Positions 8,444-19,047 of a DNA stretch of 64,000 bases are shown here, one piece after another. The stretch's first letter is position 1, and each line of letters begins with the position of its first letter. The notes under the pieces are model-generated. The model was not told the origin of the DNA and made no database searches. It was given only the letters and a program-made list of their open reading frames with translations. Source of the stretch: Bordetella genomosp. 11 (GTDB taxonomy: Bacteria > Pseudomonadota > Gammaproteobacteria > Burkholderiales > Burkholderiaceae_B); assembly GCF_002261215.1 (NCBI RefSeq), contig NZ_NEVS01000002.1:1-64000 (forward strand). Reading direction: 5' to 3'. The position numbers were made by a program, and so were the translations under genes.

Positions 8444-10387
8444 CTATGGCTGCATGAAATGCGCTTCCCGCAGAGCAATGTCCTCTCTCAGAATGCGCTG
8501 GATTTCCAGCACTGCCGCCGCGCTCTGTTGCACGCTGTGTCCTGAAATGATGATTTTCTCGGATTGCGCCCCGGGAAGATGAGCGCTGCGGTAAGGCACG
8601 AGACCATCATCGGAATCAGCGAGGGCCACTTCGGCATTGGCCTGGGCCACGATCGAGTGATAGTTCACCTGGGCAGAGATGGGAAAGTCCGCCGCCGCGC
8701 GCACGAAAGGATCGTTCTCGTCGAGGTTGTCGACGCTATTGGGGATATGCCCCAGGCTTTCGTGGCTGCTGGCCGCCGCATTGGGTGCTAGTGTGTGGGC
8801 GAGTTCTTCGAGCACCGTAACGGGGAAGCGAATGAATCCCGCCATCCAGCGCCCCAGGCGTCCACCTGCGACCGACGTGCCCCGGTGCGGTGCTGCGATG
8901 AAGATGGCGCGGCCGACATGCGGGAAGGGCTCGAAACGCAACATCGGATCTATGCGTTTGATCTGCTGCGGCGTCAGCCGACTGCGATCCGCAGCCAGCT
9001 GCACCAGCGACTGGTCGGTTGACGACACCATCAACCGCGCGATGACCCCGCCCATGCTATGCCCCACCAGTACAAGGTCGGACGATGCCGGCGCCTGGCC
9101 GGAAGGATCGAAATGCGCCAGCGTATCCCCGAGCGCTCTGCGAATCATCGCGTGGTTCAATGCGATCGGCATATTGGTCGGGTAGTAGACCTGCCAGATT
9201 TGGTAATGCTGGCGCAGCGCCTCATCGCCCAGGATTTCGTTGGCGAGTTCCACCCAGGCTTCCGGGCTACTGGCCAGTCCGTGCAGCATGACGATGATCC
9301 GTCGGTTCGGATCGTAGGGCTGCATCAGGTAGACGTGCGGACGGTCGATTCCACCCTCGCGCCCAAGCAGGCTGCGCAGCGACTGCCGGTTGAAGTTGGC
9401 GCGGGCCAGCCACAGTCCGTAGCCGGCGGTGAAATTGGCCGCCAGCGGTACGCGCTGCCCGCGCAGCATGATGGCCGACTCCACATAGGGGTCATGCACC
9501 GTCAAACGGACAGTGCGGGTATGCAGCACGCTGTCCAGGTCGTCTCCGTCCGGGTGCAGCAGAATCGTCATGGACGGCGCGGGCATCTCGCTCCAGGGTA
9601 GAGGCTGCTGATTGCGTTTGGCCGCTGGATGGCCATCCCGGGTGGGGGCGGAAGTCAGGGGTTCGTCCGGCATGACCGCCACCAGCTCGGCGCCGAAACC
9701 GTCGCGCCGGTAGAGGCTGCGCAGTCCGCGGAAAGACAGGGACGAGGCTGGCAGGAGTTCGGCTGGCACCGCCGTACTGCCCGGCAAGCGCGCGCTGCGC
9801 ATATCCAGCTGCAGCTCCCAGCCTGCAATGTTCCAGCGGGTCTGCGCTGGCAACTGCGTAGACATTTGTTGCCGAACCTCGAACATCCCGGTGGCGGCAC
9901 GTTCGACCGCATAGTTATACCAATCCCGCACTTGCGTCTGGCGATCCTCGAAGGCTCGCTCCCCAGGCGTATGGTCACCGAAGAACAGGTAGGCATAGGC
10001 ATAACGAATGGTCTCAAGCCAGGCGGCTTGCTGCTCTGATCCGGGCTTCATGGCCTGAGCCTGCGCCAGCCACAGTTCGGACAGTGCAGCCAGGCGTCGA
10101 TCCGCGGCAACGCCGGTCACGGCGGCCAGGGCCTCGACGCAATCCGCTGAGATCGGTTTTGCGCAAGCCTGCGCATCCAATGCCGCCACCCTGATGGTCT
10201 GGGTCGTCGCATCGCTGAGTTTGCCGCGTGTCAGGATATCGCCGCGCTTGAGTTCGATGGCCTCGCCCGCATCCAGTGTATGAACCTCAACCACTGGGCC
10301 GAACTCACGCAGGATCGAGCAGCCCCCCAGCAACAGCGGGGCAATGACGAGCCACACTGCCATGCGGCAAGACTGCTGGAACCTCAT
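8444..10387 (-). CDS. Lipoprotein alpha/beta-hydrolase (lipase-like)
   Basis: The 647-aa protein begins with a lipoprotein signal peptide ending LLLGGC, so it should be lipid-anchored in an outer or inner membrane. The N-terminal half (30-360) is not recognised. The second half is an alpha/beta-hydrolase: MLHGLASSPEAW supplies the oxyanion region, GHSMGG the serine nucleophile, and SDDGLVPYRSAH and SGHSVQ the likely acid and histidine parts. The start overlaps the upstream DUF4105 gene by 4 bp (ATGA), so the two are translationally coupled. The substrate is unknown; a lipid or ester is plausible. Confidence 0.82.
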   Translation of the reverse strand: MRFQQSCRMAVWLVIAPLLLGGCSILREFGPVVEVHTLDAGEAIELKRGDILTRGKLSDATTQTIRVAALDAQACAKPISADCVEALAAVTGVAADRRLAALSELWLAQAQAMKPGSEQQAAWLETIRYAYAYLFFGDHTPGERAFEDRQTQVRDWYNYAVERAATGMFEVRQQMSTQLPAQTRWNIAGWELQLDMRSARLPGSTAVPAELLPASSLSFRGLRSLYRRDGFGAELVAVMPDEPLTSAPTRDGHPAAKRNQQPLPWSEMPAPSMTILLHPDGDDLDSVLHTRTVRLTVHDPYVESAIMLRGQRVPLAANFTAGYGLWLARANFNRQSLRSLLGREGGIDRPHVYLMQPYDPNRRIIVMLHGLASSPEAWVELANEILGDEALRQHYQIWQVYYPTNMPIALNHAMIRRALGDTLAHFDPSGQAPASSDLVLVGHSMGGVIARLMVSSTDQSLVQLAADRSRLTPQQIKRIDPMLRFEPFPHVGRAIFIAAPHRGTSVAGGRLGRWMAGFIRFPVTVLEELAHTLAPNAAASSHESLGHIPNSVDNLDENDPFVRAAADFPISAQVNYHSIVAQANAEVALADSDDGLVPYRSAHLPGAQSEKIIISGHSVQQSAAAVLEIQRILREDIALREAHFMQP

Positions 10388-11430
10388 GGAGATACCTCGT
10401 CGGCCGGCACGCCGGGCACACCTTGTCGAATCGACATCGAGAAGTCGTCTCCTGATGCGTCAGAGGCCAGTGCGCGTTCGTTGATGTGCCCCAGTGCCTG
10501 CAGTTCTGCGTAGCGATGGCCGGGCGTCAATCCGTGCAGGTCATGGATGTATTCCGCAAAGTGTCCGGACAGCAGCAGGCGATAGTCCGCCGGCAACGCT
10601 GGCGCAATGAGCCGAGCCAACTCGAACACGATGGTCGTGCAGTTGCTGGTCAAGGTATTGTAAAAGCGTGGCGCGCGCCGCAGGCCATTGGCCGCATCCA
10701 AATACTCCAGAAACAACGCGCGGACTTTTGCCTGACTTATCTGCAACCGATAGAGATAAACGTCCTCGCCTCGCGCATTACTGCGCGTACGCACAATGTC
10801 ACGCTCATCGGCGGCTACCAGGATCTGCTCGAACTGACGGAAAAATCCGCCGACCGCTGAGAAGGTCTCGTGGCGCTCCTTGCGTATTTCCAGTGAGAAC
10901 ACCACCCGCTCGCCATCGTCGAAGCCGAACGATACGAGCGTGTGAGCGATGTTCGGCCCCATCCAGTAGGAAAGTACCAGGTCGGCGCTACGCAGGCGGG
11001 TAAGGTCGTAGGTACGGTTCTCCCAACGCGGCGTGTAATCGGTTTCACTGCGCCATTCGAAGTTGCGTACATTTTTCAGTTGAACATGATCGCCGTCGAT
11101 CCTGGCCTCCAGCAACTGGGCGACATCGTCAGCCCATGCACGTTGGTGTGATGGCTGCAGCGTTCCCCACCACATGAGCAGGGCTGCCGTTGCGGCCCCG
11201 AACACGAATCCGGCGATCCTGCGTGTCCGTCTTTCAAGCAGGCCTGCCAGCGACACGGCGACGGACAGCCCCGAGGCAGACCAAGCCAGAGTGGCGATCC
11301 AGCGAGCCGCTGAATGTTGCGGCATCTGGTGCCACAGGGCCAGGGCGCCCCACACAGTCAGCAATAGCACCGCAATGCCGAACGCCAGGCGCATGGGGAG
11401 GTGCCTGACTTTTTGCGTCACCTTGCTCAT
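10384..11430 (-). CDS. DUF4105 (Lnb-type) membrane protein
   Basis: The 348-aa product has about three N-terminal membrane segments (13-32, 45-63, 70-90), then a soluble domain expected in the periplasm. The domain resembles DUF4105 (Lnb N-terminal periplasmic domain): it shows the NFEWRSETDYTPRWENRTYDL block, a histidine in GPNIAHTLVSFGF and the cysteine motif YNTLTSNCTT. DUF4105 proteins have an NlpC/P60-like or acyltransferase-like Cys/His arrangement. It overlaps both the TetR gene (11427-11430) and the hydrolase gene by 4 bp, making a tight three-gene operon that suggests envelope-lipid modification. Confidence 0.82.
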   Translation of the reverse strand: MSKVTQKVRHLPMRLAFGIAVLLLTVWGALALWHQMPQHSAARWIATLAWSASGLSVAVSLAGLLERRTRRIAGFVFGAATAALLMWWGTLQPSHQRAWADDVAQLLEARIDGDHVQLKNVRNFEWRSETDYTPRWENRTYDLTRLRSADLVLSYWMGPNIAHTLVSFGFDDGERVVFSLEIRKERHETFSAVGGFFRQFEQILVAADERDIVRTRSNARGEDVYLYRLQISQAKVRALFLEYLDAANGLRRAPRFYNTLTSNCTTIVFELARLIAPALPADYRLLLSGHFAEYIHDLHGLTPGHRYAELQALGHINERALASDASGDDFSMSIRQGVPGVPADEVSP

Positions 11431-12062
11431 CGAGGCTCCAAAAGCTCAAGCAGCAGTTGCCGATGCGCATCCTGTAACTGCACCAGCGCTATGGAAGGGT
11501 TGCCCCTGGATAGCATTGACGAGCTCAGCCATAGCAGTGCGGGAGCGAGTGCCAGCGGGAAAAAGTGCTCGGTCAAGACGCCCGGACGAATGATGCCCCG
11601 TTCTATGTTGCGTTGGATGATGAGCTGCGCCCGCTCTTTCAGTCCGTGCGCAACTTCGTTGTGCCAACGCTGCACCAGCTCTGGTGTTCTGGCGCTTTCG
11701 GCCAGAAGCAGCCGGTAAATCGACATCGTGGCAGGGGAGCTAAAGGTCGCGTATAGGCGATCCAGGTAGACATCTACCAGCTCTGGCAACGTCAGATCTT
11801 CATCCGGGAGCCAGCCCTGGAAATCGCAAATCTGCTTTGTCGTACGTTCGAGCAAGGCATGAAAAATTTCTTCCTTGCTTTTGAAGTGGGCGTAGATGCC
11901 AGCCTTGGACAAGCCTGCGCATTCCGCCAGGCGCTCCATTGACACGGCGTTGTACGTCCGATCCGCGAATTCGACCAAGGCCGCGTCGAGTATTTCTTCT
12001 TTTCTGGCGGCAGAGGACAGGTAGCGGCGCTTGTCGGGCGCGTCATCTTTCTTGGGTAGCAT
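11427..12062 (-). CDS. TetR-family transcriptional regulator
   Basis: The 211-aa protein has the N-terminal HTH (SMERLAECAGLSKAGIYAHFKSKEEIFHALLE) of TetR repressors and a helical ligand-binding domain with a TetR_C_33-like look. It is transcribed away from the efflux operon, and a TetR-type palindrome lies between them at 12227-12250. It most likely represses its own operon and the efflux genes. The ligand is unknown. Confidence 0.9.
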   Translation of the reverse strand: MLPKKDDAPDKRRYLSSAARKEEILDAALVEFADRTYNAVSMERLAECAGLSKAGIYAHFKSKEEIFHALLERTTKQICDFQGWLPDEDLTLPELVDVYLDRLYATFSSPATMSIYRLLLAESARTPELVQRWHNEVAHGLKERAQLIIQRNIERGIIRPGVLTEHFFPLALAPALLWLSSSMLSRGNPSIALVQLQDAHRQLLLELLEPR

Positions 12063-12195
12063 TCAAAGGCTCTGTTCAAAGATCTGAGGGGTGTTCCCAC
12101 GGGCCGGTCACCGGCTCTACCAGAAATCAGGGCCTTCCTTGAACCCAAGCCGGCAGCTCGAATTGATCTGCGTCAATGACCGACGAGCCCGCTGA

Positions 12196-12223
12196 TTGCG
12201 GTTCCCGGATTGTAACGTATAAT
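12196..12223 (+). promoter_or_regulatory. Sigma-70-type promoter for the efflux operon
   Basis: TTGCGG (12196-12201) and a perfect TATAAT (12218-12223) are separated by 16 bp, pointing toward the efflux genes and immediately upstream of the TetR-type palindrome. Confidence 0.6.
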
Positions 12224-12226
12224 TAA

Positions 12227-12250
12227 AAACAACCGTCCAGTCGTTTGTTT
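12227..12250. promoter_or_regulatory. TetR-type operator palindrome
   Basis: A 24-bp imperfect palindrome (outer arms aaacaa/ttgttt, inner ccgtcc/agtcgt) matches at 9 of 12 symmetric positions. It starts 3 bp after the -10 element, so a bound repressor would block transcription start. The divergent TetR gene makes it the likely ligand. Confidence 0.6.
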
Positions 12251-12514
12251 TCAAATTTCACGATGCAAGCCAACTCAGAGGCGCGAACGAACCCGGCACA
12301 TCGGGATGTGACACAGGAAGAGCACCTAATCAACCAGCCAGGGGACACGGGGATGCACATATCAACAAGGAGATGAAGTGGACTTGACAGCACTTGCAAG
12401 CAGGAAAAGAAGGCCTGCGGACATCGGCCACGAACTCCGCATTGCGTGGGTGGCAGCTATCCCCTCCTCTGCAACCAGACCCTCTTCAGCCCGATACCCG
12501 TACGGAACGTGACC
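12251..12514 (+). other. Long leader of the efflux operon
   Basis: About 260 bp of transcribed leader separate the promoter and operator from the first efflux gene. A 37-codon frame (12263-12376) ends on an AAGGAG-ATG (ATG 12373), which itself stops after four codons, so one of these could be a short leader peptide or a decayed gene start. There is no other clear content. Confidence 0.35.
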
Positions 12515-14002
12515 ATGCCCCCAGCTTCCCTGTTGTTTCCTGCGTTCAGCTTGCGCACTGCCTCGTTGGCCCTGAGCGCCGTCGTCTTGACCGGCTGCAT
12601 GTCGCTCGCTCCGGCGCCAGACACCCCGCCGCTGCCCGTGCCCGAAGCCTGGCCTGCGCATCTTGGATCAGGCACCGACGGTGCCCACGCGGGAGAACTT
12701 GCCTGGCAGGCCTACTTCACGGACCCTTTGCTGCAACGCCTCATCGAGACCGCGCTGGAGAACAACCGCGATCTGCGCCTGGCCGCGCTGCGTGTCGAGG
12801 AAGCCAGCGCCGCATTCCGCATTCAGCGCTCGGATCGATTTCCTGCCGTGGGCATGGGTGCCCAGGGTGGACGCGCCCGCGTCCCTGGCGATCTGAACAT
12901 GTCGGGCCGGTCGCAGGTGGGCGGCGAATATCGGGCCGAGGTGGGTTTGAGCACCTGGGAGCTGGATCTGTGGGGCCGGGTCCGCAACCTGGAAGACGCC
13001 GCCCTGCAAAGCTGGCTGGCTTCCGACGCGGCCCGCCAGGCCGTCCACCTGGCGCTAATCGCCCAGGTGGCCGACGGTTATCTTGGCTTGCGCGAGATAG
13101 ACGAACGCGTGGCTATCGCCCGTCAAACCGTCGCGACCCGCGAGGAGTCCTATCGCATTTTCCGGCGCCGCGTTGAAGTCGGCTCGACCTCGAAGCTGGA
13201 CCTCACTCAAGTCCAAACTTTGCTGAACCAGGCTCAGGCGCTGCTAACCCAGCTTGAGCAAGCACGCGCCACGCAACTGCACGCGCTGGCACTGCTGGTA
13301 GGTGCCGATCCTGGCCCGCTGCCCACCAAGGCACCCTTCGATGAAACAACGGTGCTGGCCGAACTCCGGGCCGGCCTGCCCTCGGAGCTGCTGGTCAGTC
13401 GCCCGGACATCATTTCCGCCGAACACCAATTGCGTGCCGGCGATGCCAACATCGGCGCGGCCCGTGCGGCGTTCTTGCCGCGCATTGCGCTGACCGGCAG
13501 CTTCGGCACGGCCAGTTCCGATCTTGACGGCCTGTTCGATTCCGGCAGCCGCGCCTGGACCTTCATGCCCACCCTGTCGCTGCCCATCTTCGATGGCGGG
13601 CGGCGGCGCGCCAACCTGGAACTGAGCGAAGTGCGTCGTGACATCGCCGTTGCCGGATACGAGAAGACCATTCAAACGGCCTTTCGCGAGGTGGCCGATG
13701 CACTGAGCGCCAAGTACTGGCTGGCTGAGCAATTGACGATCCAGCGGGCCAATCTGGAAGCGCAAAGCGAACGCGCGCGGCTGGCCCAGTTGCGCTACGA
13801 CAACGGCTCGGCCGCTTTCCTGGAGGTGCTGGACGCCCAACGCGATCTGCTGGATGCCGGACAACAACTGGTGCAGGCGCGCCGTGCGCTGCTGTCTAGC
13901 CAGGTGGCACTGTATGCCGCGCTCGGCGGCGGCACCCTCGCAGCAACCGACGGGGCGCAGGGTGCGACCTCGGCGCCCGCTCCCACCCCATCAATCCGTT
14001 AA
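12515..14002 (+). CDS. TolC/NodT-like outer-membrane efflux lipoprotein
   Basis: The 495-aa protein has a signal peptide ending LTGC (lipobox) and two OEP repeats, with the [26 protein letters not shown] block typical of RND/ABC-associated outer-membrane factors (NodT family). It should form the outer-membrane channel of the exporter encoded by the next three genes. ATG 12515 gives a proper signal sequence; upstream in-frame codons do not. Only 14 bp separate it from the adaptor gene. Confidence 0.9.
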   Translation: MPPASLLFPAFSLRTASLALSAVVLTGCMSLAPAPDTPPLPVPEAWPAHLGSGTDGAHAGELAWQAYFTDPLLQRLIETALENNRDLRLAALRVEEASAAFRIQRSDRFPAVGMGAQGGRARVPGDLNMSGRSQVGGEYRAEVGLSTWELDLWGRVRNLEDAALQSWLASDAARQAVHLALIAQVADGYLGLREIDERVAIARQTVATREESYRIFRRRVEVGSTSKLDLTQVQTLLNQAQALLTQLEQARATQLHALALLVGADPGPLPTKAPFDETTVLAELRAGLPSELLVSRPDIISAEHQLRAGDANIGAARAAFLPRIALTGSFGTASSDLDGLFDSGSRAWTFMPTLSLPIFDGGRRRANLELSEVRRDIAVAGYEKTIQTAFREVADALSAKYWLAEQLTIQRANLEAQSERARLAQLRYDNGSAAFLEVLDAQRDLLDAGQQLVQARRALLSSQVALYAALGGGTLAATDGAQGATSAPAPTPSIR

Positions 14003-14016
14003 GGCACGCCGAACCC

Positions 14017-15096
14017 ATGACCTTCTCACCCTCTCTCAAGAAAAAACTCCTGGTCGCTGCCGCCGCAGCTGTTGTTGTCGCGCTGGCCTGGTGGGGCTGG
14101 ACGAAGTTTGCCGATACCGGCCCCGGCAAAGGATTCGTCAACGGCAATGGCCGCATCGAAGCCACGGAGATCGACATCGCCACCAAGCTGCCCGGACGTA
14201 TCGAAGACATTCTGGTCCGTGAAGGCGATTTCGTCTCAGCGGGCCAGCCACTGGCCAGGATGCAACTGGAAACGCTTGAGGCGCAGCGCGACGAAGCCTT
14301 CGCCATGCGTGAACAGGCCGAGCATTCTGTGACCGCAGCACAGGCCCAGGTGGCGCTGCGTGAAGCCGACGTGGTTGCGGCGCAGGCACTCGTCGGCCAG
14401 CGCGAGTCGGAGCTCGATGCCGCGCAACGGCGGCTGAAACGTTCGCAGACATTATCCCAAGAAGGCGCCGCCTCGATACAAGAGTTGGACGATGACCGGG
14501 CGCGCGTGCGGGGCGCACAGGCGACGCTCGCGGCCAGCAAAGCCCAGACCGCCGCTGCCCGCGCCGCGGTCGAGGCCGCCAAGGCGCAGCTCGTAGGTGC
14601 AAGGTCCAGCGTGTCCGCTGCCACGGCCAGCATCAACCGCATCGAAGCCGACATACGCGATAGCGAACTGCGCTCGCCGCGTGACGGTCGGGTGCAGGTG
14701 CGGGTGGCGCAACCCGGCGAGGTGCTGGGAGCGGGCGGACGCGTCCTGAATCTTATCGACCTGTCGGACGTCTACATCACCTTCTTCCTGCCCGAGACCG
14801 TGGCCGGCCGCGTCGCGCTGGGTTCCGAGGTCCGCATCATTCTGGATGCCGCGCCGGAGTATGTGATACCAGCCACTGTTTCCTTCGTCGCCAGCGCGGC
14901 GCAGTTCACCCCCAAAACGGTCGAAACCGCCAGCGAGCGGCAGAAGCTGATGTTCCGCGTGCGCGCGCAGATTTCGCAGGAGCTGCTGCGTGAACACCTG
15001 CAGCAGGTCAAGACCGGTTTGCCCGGCGTGGCCTGGGTCAAGCTCGACGCCAATGCCGAGTGGCCTCAAAACCTGTCCCTTCGCGTGCCGGAGTAA
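14017..15096 (+). CDS. HlyD-type membrane fusion protein (YhiI-like)
   Basis: The 359-aa periplasmic adaptor has an N-terminal signal anchor (about 8-28), a lipoyl/barrel-sandwich half ([31 protein letters not shown]), a long coiled-coil hairpin rich in Ala/Gln/Glu (about 85-200) and the returning half ([24 protein letters not shown]). It should bridge the inner-membrane ABC transporter and the outer-membrane channel. The order adaptor, double-ABC protein, permease equals the yhiI-rbbA-yhhJ order of enterobacteria. Confidence 0.9.
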   Translation: MTFSPSLKKKLLVAAAAAVVVALAWWGWTKFADTGPGKGFVNGNGRIEATEIDIATKLPGRIEDILVREGDFVSAGQPLARMQLETLEAQRDEAFAMREQAEHSVTAAQAQVALREADVVAAQALVGQRESELDAAQRRLKRSQTLSQEGAASIQELDDDRARVRGAQATLAASKAQTAAARAAVEAAKAQLVGARSSVSAATASINRIEADIRDSELRSPRDGRVQVRVAQPGEVLGAGGRVLNLIDLSDVYITFFLPETVAGRVALGSEVRIILDAAPEYVIPATVSFVASAAQFTPKTVETASERQKLMFRVRAQISQELLREHLQQVKTGLPGVAWVKLDANAEWPQNLSLRVPE

Positions 15097-15099
15097 GGT

Positions 15100-17868
15100 A
15101 TGAGCCACAGTGCGAGTGCGCAGCCCACGACCGTTGCAAGCGTCCGTCAGGTGCGCTTGCGTTACGGCGACGTCATCGCCCTGGATGGCATCGATCTGGA
15201 CATTCCCGCCGGACGGATGGTCGGCCTGATCGGCCCCGACGGCGTGGGCAAATCCAGTCTGCTCTCATTGCTGGCGGGTGTGCGCATCATCCAGGAGGGC
15301 ACGGTCGAGGTGCTGGGTGGCGACATGGCCAGCAAGGCCCATCGCAATAAAGTGTGCCCGCGCATCGCCTACATGCCGCAGGGACTGGGCAAGAACCTGT
15401 ACCCGACGCTCTCGGTCGAGGAAAATCTGCAGTTCTTCGCGCGCCTGTTCGGTCATGGCTCTGCGGAACGCCGCCAGCGTATCGATGAGCTCACTCAGGC
15501 CACTGGCCTGCTCAAATTCCTGGAGCGCCCGGCAGGCAAGCTCTCCGGGGGCATGAAGCAGAAACTCGGCCTGTGCTGCGCACTGATTCACGACCCGGAT
15601 TTTCTGATTCTCGATGAGCCGACGACCGGAGTGGATCCGCTGGCGCGCGCACAGTTCTGGGACCTGATCGAGCGCATCCGCGCCGATCGCCCCGGCATGA
15701 GCGTGATCGTGGCTACCGCCTACATGGATGAGGCACAGCGCTTCGACTGGCTCGCCGCCATCGACGACGGCAAGGTCCTCGCCACCGGTACGCCGAAGGA
15801 ATTGCTGGAGAAAACAAACAGCCCGAACCTGGAAGAGGCATTCATCCGCCTGCTCCCGGAAGAGAAAAAGCGCGGACACCAAGCGGTTGTCATTCCGCCT
15901 CTGCCTGAGGACGGCGCGGACGATATCGCCATCGAAGCCGAGGGGCTGACCATGCGCTTTGGCGACTTCGTTGCTGTCGACAGTGTCTCCTTCCGTATCC
16001 GGCGCGGTGAGATCTTCGGCTTCCTCGGCTCCAATGGTTGCGGCAAGTCCACGACCATGAAGATGCTCACCGGCCTGCTGCCGGCGAGCGAGGGCCGGGC
16101 CTGGCTGTTCGGCCACGAAGTCGATCCGCATGACCTGGACACCCGCCGCCGTGTCGGCTACATGTCGCAGGCATTCTCGCTCTACAGTGAACTCACGGTA
16201 CGCCAGAATCTGGAGTTGCACGCCAAGCTGTTCAGTGTGTCCCCGAACGATATTCCGGGCCGCGTGGACGAGATGGTGGAGCGCTTTGGGCTGGCGGACG
16301 TCATCGACAGCCTGCCGGCCAGTCTGCCGCTGGGCATACGCCAGCGCCTGTCGCTGGCCGTTGCCATGGTGCACAAGCCCGAGCTGCTGATTCTGGACGA
16401 GCCGACCTCCGGCGTCGACCCGGTGGCGCGTGATGCGTTCTGGCGGCTGCTTATTGAATTGTCGCGGCGCGACCGGGTGACGGTCTTCATTTCCACTCAC
16501 TTTATGAACGAGGCCGAACGCTGCGACCGCATGTCGATGATGCATGCCGGCAAGGTGCTCGACAGCGACGTGCCCGCCAGACTGGTCGAGAAACGCGGCG
16601 CCAAAACCCTTGAAGAGGCCTTCATCGGCTACCTCCTCGAAGCCGAGGGCGGCACAGCCGCCCCGCCCAGCCAGCCTGAGGCCGACAATCACGAGGAGCC
16701 GCCATCCGCGGTACCCGCTGAACACCGCGGGCACCGCTCTGGAGGCTTCAGCTTGCAGCGCATGTTCAGCTATCTATGGCGCGAGACCCTGGAGCTGCAG
16801 CGGGATCCGGTCCGCGCTACCCTGGCGCTGGGCGGTTCGCTGCTGCTGATGTTCGTGATCGGCTTCGGCATCACCATGGACGTCGAGGATCTGAGTTATG
16901 CGGTGCTCGATCGCGACCAGACCACGCTAAGCCAGAGCTACACGTTGAACCTGGCCGGCTCGCGCTACTTTACCGAGCACGCGCCGATCGTCGACTACGA
17001 CGATCTTGACCGGCGCATGCGCAGCGGCGAACTGTCGCTGGCCATTGAGATCCCCCCTGGCTTCAGCCGCGACGTGTTGCGGGGCCAGAACGTGCAGATC
17101 GGCGCCTGGCTCGACGGCGCCATGCCGCAACGCGCGGAAACCGTGCAGGGCTACGTTCAAGGCATGCACCAGCACTGGCTACTCGTACAGGCCAGCGAAC
17201 GCAGCGGCGCCAGCGCCGCAGGCAATGCGAGCGTCGAGACGCGCTTTCGCTACAACCCCGATGTCAAGAGTCTGCCAGCCATGGTGCCGGCGGTGATCCC
17301 TCTGCTGCTGCTCATGCTGCCGGCCATGCTGACTGCGCTGGCGGTGGTGCGCGAGAAAGAAACCGGGTCGATCACCAATCTGTACGTGACGCCGGTCACG
17401 CGCATCGAGTTCCTGCTTGGCAAGCAACTGCCCTATGTCGGTCTGGCCATGGTGAACTTCCTGCTGATGAGCCTGCTCGCGGTCACCGTCTTCGGTGTGC
17501 CGGTCACGGGCAGCTTCTTCACCCTGTCGCTGGCCGCGCTGATCTTCTCCTTCGCCGCGACAGGCATGGGGCTGCTGGCCTCGGCCGTCACGCGCAGCCA
17601 GATCGCCGCCATGTTCTTTGCCATGATCGGCACCATCATTCCGGCCACCCAGTTCGCCGGCCTGATCGATCCCGTGTCCTCGCTTGAAGGCTCCAGCAAG
17701 TTCATCGGCGAGATCTACCCCGCCACGCACATGATCTCCATCAGCCGTGGCGTGTTCAGCAAAGCGCTCGGCCTGGCCGATCTGGCGGGGCCGTTGTGGT
17801 CGATGCTGCTGTCGGTTCCGGTGATTCTCGGTGCGGCCGTTTTGCTACTCAAGAAGCAGGAGCGCTGA
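15100..17868 (+). CDS. rbbA: RbbA-like ABC transporter: two ATPase domains fused to an ABC-2 permease
   Basis: This 922-aa protein holds two nucleotide-binding domains and a C-terminal ABC-2 membrane domain. NBD1 has Walker [10 protein letters not shown], signature LSGGMKQ and Walker [13 protein letters not shown], but its H-loop reads VATAYMDEA, without the usual histidine, as in E. coli RbbA. NBD2 has GSNGCGKST, a degenerate signature (LPLGIRQRL), [12 protein letters not shown] and a normal STHFMNEAE. Six hydrophobic segments follow from about residue 570. It starts 3 bp after the adaptor gene. RbbA is linked to ribosomes in E. coli, but this operon setting favours export. Confidence 0.9.
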   Translation: MSHSASAQPTTVASVRQVRLRYGDVIALDGIDLDIPAGRMVGLIGPDGVGKSSLLSLLAGVRIIQEGTVEVLGGDMASKAHRNKVCPRIAYMPQGLGKNLYPTLSVEENLQFFARLFGHGSAERRQRIDELTQATGLLKFLERPAGKLSGGMKQKLGLCCALIHDPDFLILDEPTTGVDPLARAQFWDLIERIRADRPGMSVIVATAYMDEAQRFDWLAAIDDGKVLATGTPKELLEKTNSPNLEEAFIRLLPEEKKRGHQAVVIPPLPEDGADDIAIEAEGLTMRFGDFVAVDSVSFRIRRGEIFGFLGSNGCGKSTTMKMLTGLLPASEGRAWLFGHEVDPHDLDTRRRVGYMSQAFSLYSELTVRQNLELHAKLFSVSPNDIPGRVDEMVERFGLADVIDSLPASLPLGIRQRLSLAVAMVHKPELLILDEPTSGVDPVARDAFWRLLIELSRRDRVTVFISTHFMNEAERCDRMSMMHAGKVLDSDVPARLVEKRGAKTLEEAFIGYLLEAEGGTAAPPSQPEADNHEEPPSAVPAEHRGHRSGGFSLQRMFSYLWRETLELQRDPVRATLALGGSLLLMFVIGFGITMDVEDLSYAVLDRDQTTLSQSYTLNLAGSRYFTEHAPIVDYDDLDRRMRSGELSLAIEIPPGFSRDVLRGQNVQIGAWLDGAMPQRAETVQGYVQGMHQHWLLVQASERSGASAAGNASVETRFRYNPDVKSLPAMVPAVIPLLLLMLPAMLTALAVVREKETGSITNLYVTPVTRIEFLLGKQLPYVGLAMVNFLLMSLLAVTVFGVPVTGSFFTLSLAALIFSFAATGMGLLASAVTRSQIAAMFFAMIGTIIPATQFAGLIDPVSSLEGSSKFIGEIYPATHMISISRGVFSKALGLADLAGPLWSMLLSVPVILGAAVLLLKKQER

Positions 17869-17869
17869 G

Positions 17870-19000
17870 ATGAGCGGAAGAAACGTTGCCAACATCTACG
17901 ACCTCGGTGTCAAGGAGCTGTGGAGCCTTTGGCGTGATCCGATGATGCTCGTACTCATCGTCTATGTGTTCACCGCGTCGGTCTACACCTCGGCCACGTC
18001 CATGCCGGAGACGCTGCACAACGCGCCCATCGCCATCGTCGACGAGGATAATTCGGCGCTGTCCCAGCGGATTGCCTCGGCCTTCTACCCGCCGCAGTTC
18101 ACGCCACCGGCCATGATCGACTATGGGGACGTGGACCCGGGCATGGATGCGGGGCTGTACACCTTCGCCCTGGTCATTCCGCCCAACTTCCAGCGTGACG
18201 TGCTGGCGGGGCGATCACCCGCCGCGCAGCTCAATGTCGACGCCACCCGCATGAGCCAGGCCTTCACCGGCAGTGGCTATATCCAGCAGATCTTCACCGG
18301 TGAAGTCAATGAGTTCGTCAAGCGTTACCGCGGCACCGACGCGCCACCCGTGGATCTGGCATTGCGCGCCCGCTTCAACCCCGCGCTCGACAAGGCCTGG
18401 TTCGGCTCGGTGGTGCAGATCATCAACCACATCACGCTGTTGTCCATCATCCTGACCGGCGCGGCGCTGATCCGGGAGCGCGAGCACGGCACCATCGAGC
18501 ACCTGCTGGTGATGCCGGTCACGCCCGCGCAGATCATGCTCTCCAAGGTCTGGTCGATGGCCCTGGTCGTGCTGATCGCCTCCTTCCTGTCCCTCAATCT
18601 CATGGTGCGCGGCGTTCTGGGCGTTCCCGTCGAGGGTTCCATTGCGCTGTTCTTCGCTGGCGCGGCGCTCAGTCTGTTCGCCACCACCTCGATGGGCATC
18701 TTCATCGCCACCCTGGCGCGCAACATGCCCCAATTCGGCATGTTGATGATGCTCACCATCATGCCGCTGCAGATGCTTTCGGGTGGGTCTACCCCGCGCG
18801 AGAGCATGCCCGAGATCGTGCAGAACATCATGCTGATCGCACCCACCACCCATTTCGTGGAGCTGAGCCAGGCCATCCTCTACCGGGGCGCTGGCCTGGA
18901 GACGGTATGGCAGCCCTTCCTGGCGCTGGCCCTGATCGGCACGGTGCTGTTTTTCCTGTCGTTAGCACGCTTTCGCAAAACGATCGGCCAGATGGCCTGA
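17870..19000 (+). CDS. ABC-2 type permease (YhhJ-like)
   Basis: The 376-aa permease has one N-terminal membrane helix (about 27-45), a long periplasmic loop (about 50-170) and five C-terminal helices with the conserved REREHGTIEHLLVMPVTPAQIMLSKVW segment of ABC2_membrane_3. It begins 1 bp after the stop of the RbbA-like gene and completes the exporter. Its partner half-permease is probably the C-terminal domain of the RbbA-like protein. The substrate is unknown. Confidence 0.9.
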   Translation: MSGRNVANIYDLGVKELWSLWRDPMMLVLIVYVFTASVYTSATSMPETLHNAPIAIVDEDNSALSQRIASAFYPPQFTPPAMIDYGDVDPGMDAGLYTFALVIPPNFQRDVLAGRSPAAQLNVDATRMSQAFTGSGYIQQIFTGEVNEFVKRYRGTDAPPVDLALRARFNPALDKAWFGSVVQIINHITLLSIILTGAALIREREHGTIEHLLVMPVTPAQIMLSKVWSMALVVLIASFLSLNLMVRGVLGVPVEGSIALFFAGAALSLFATTSMGIFIATLARNMPQFGMLMMLTIMPLQMLSGGSTPRESMPEIVQNIMLIAPTTHFVELSQAILYRGAGLETVWQPFLALALIGTVLFFLSLARFRKTIGQMA

Positions 19001-19047
19001 TCGTTTGACCGCCCGAGTGGGCACTCAACCCAGTAAGGAGTTTGACC

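Noticed and set aside
12263..12376. A 37-codon frame in the efflux leader as a gene
   Set aside because: Has no RBS of note and no homology; kept only as a possible leader peptide.
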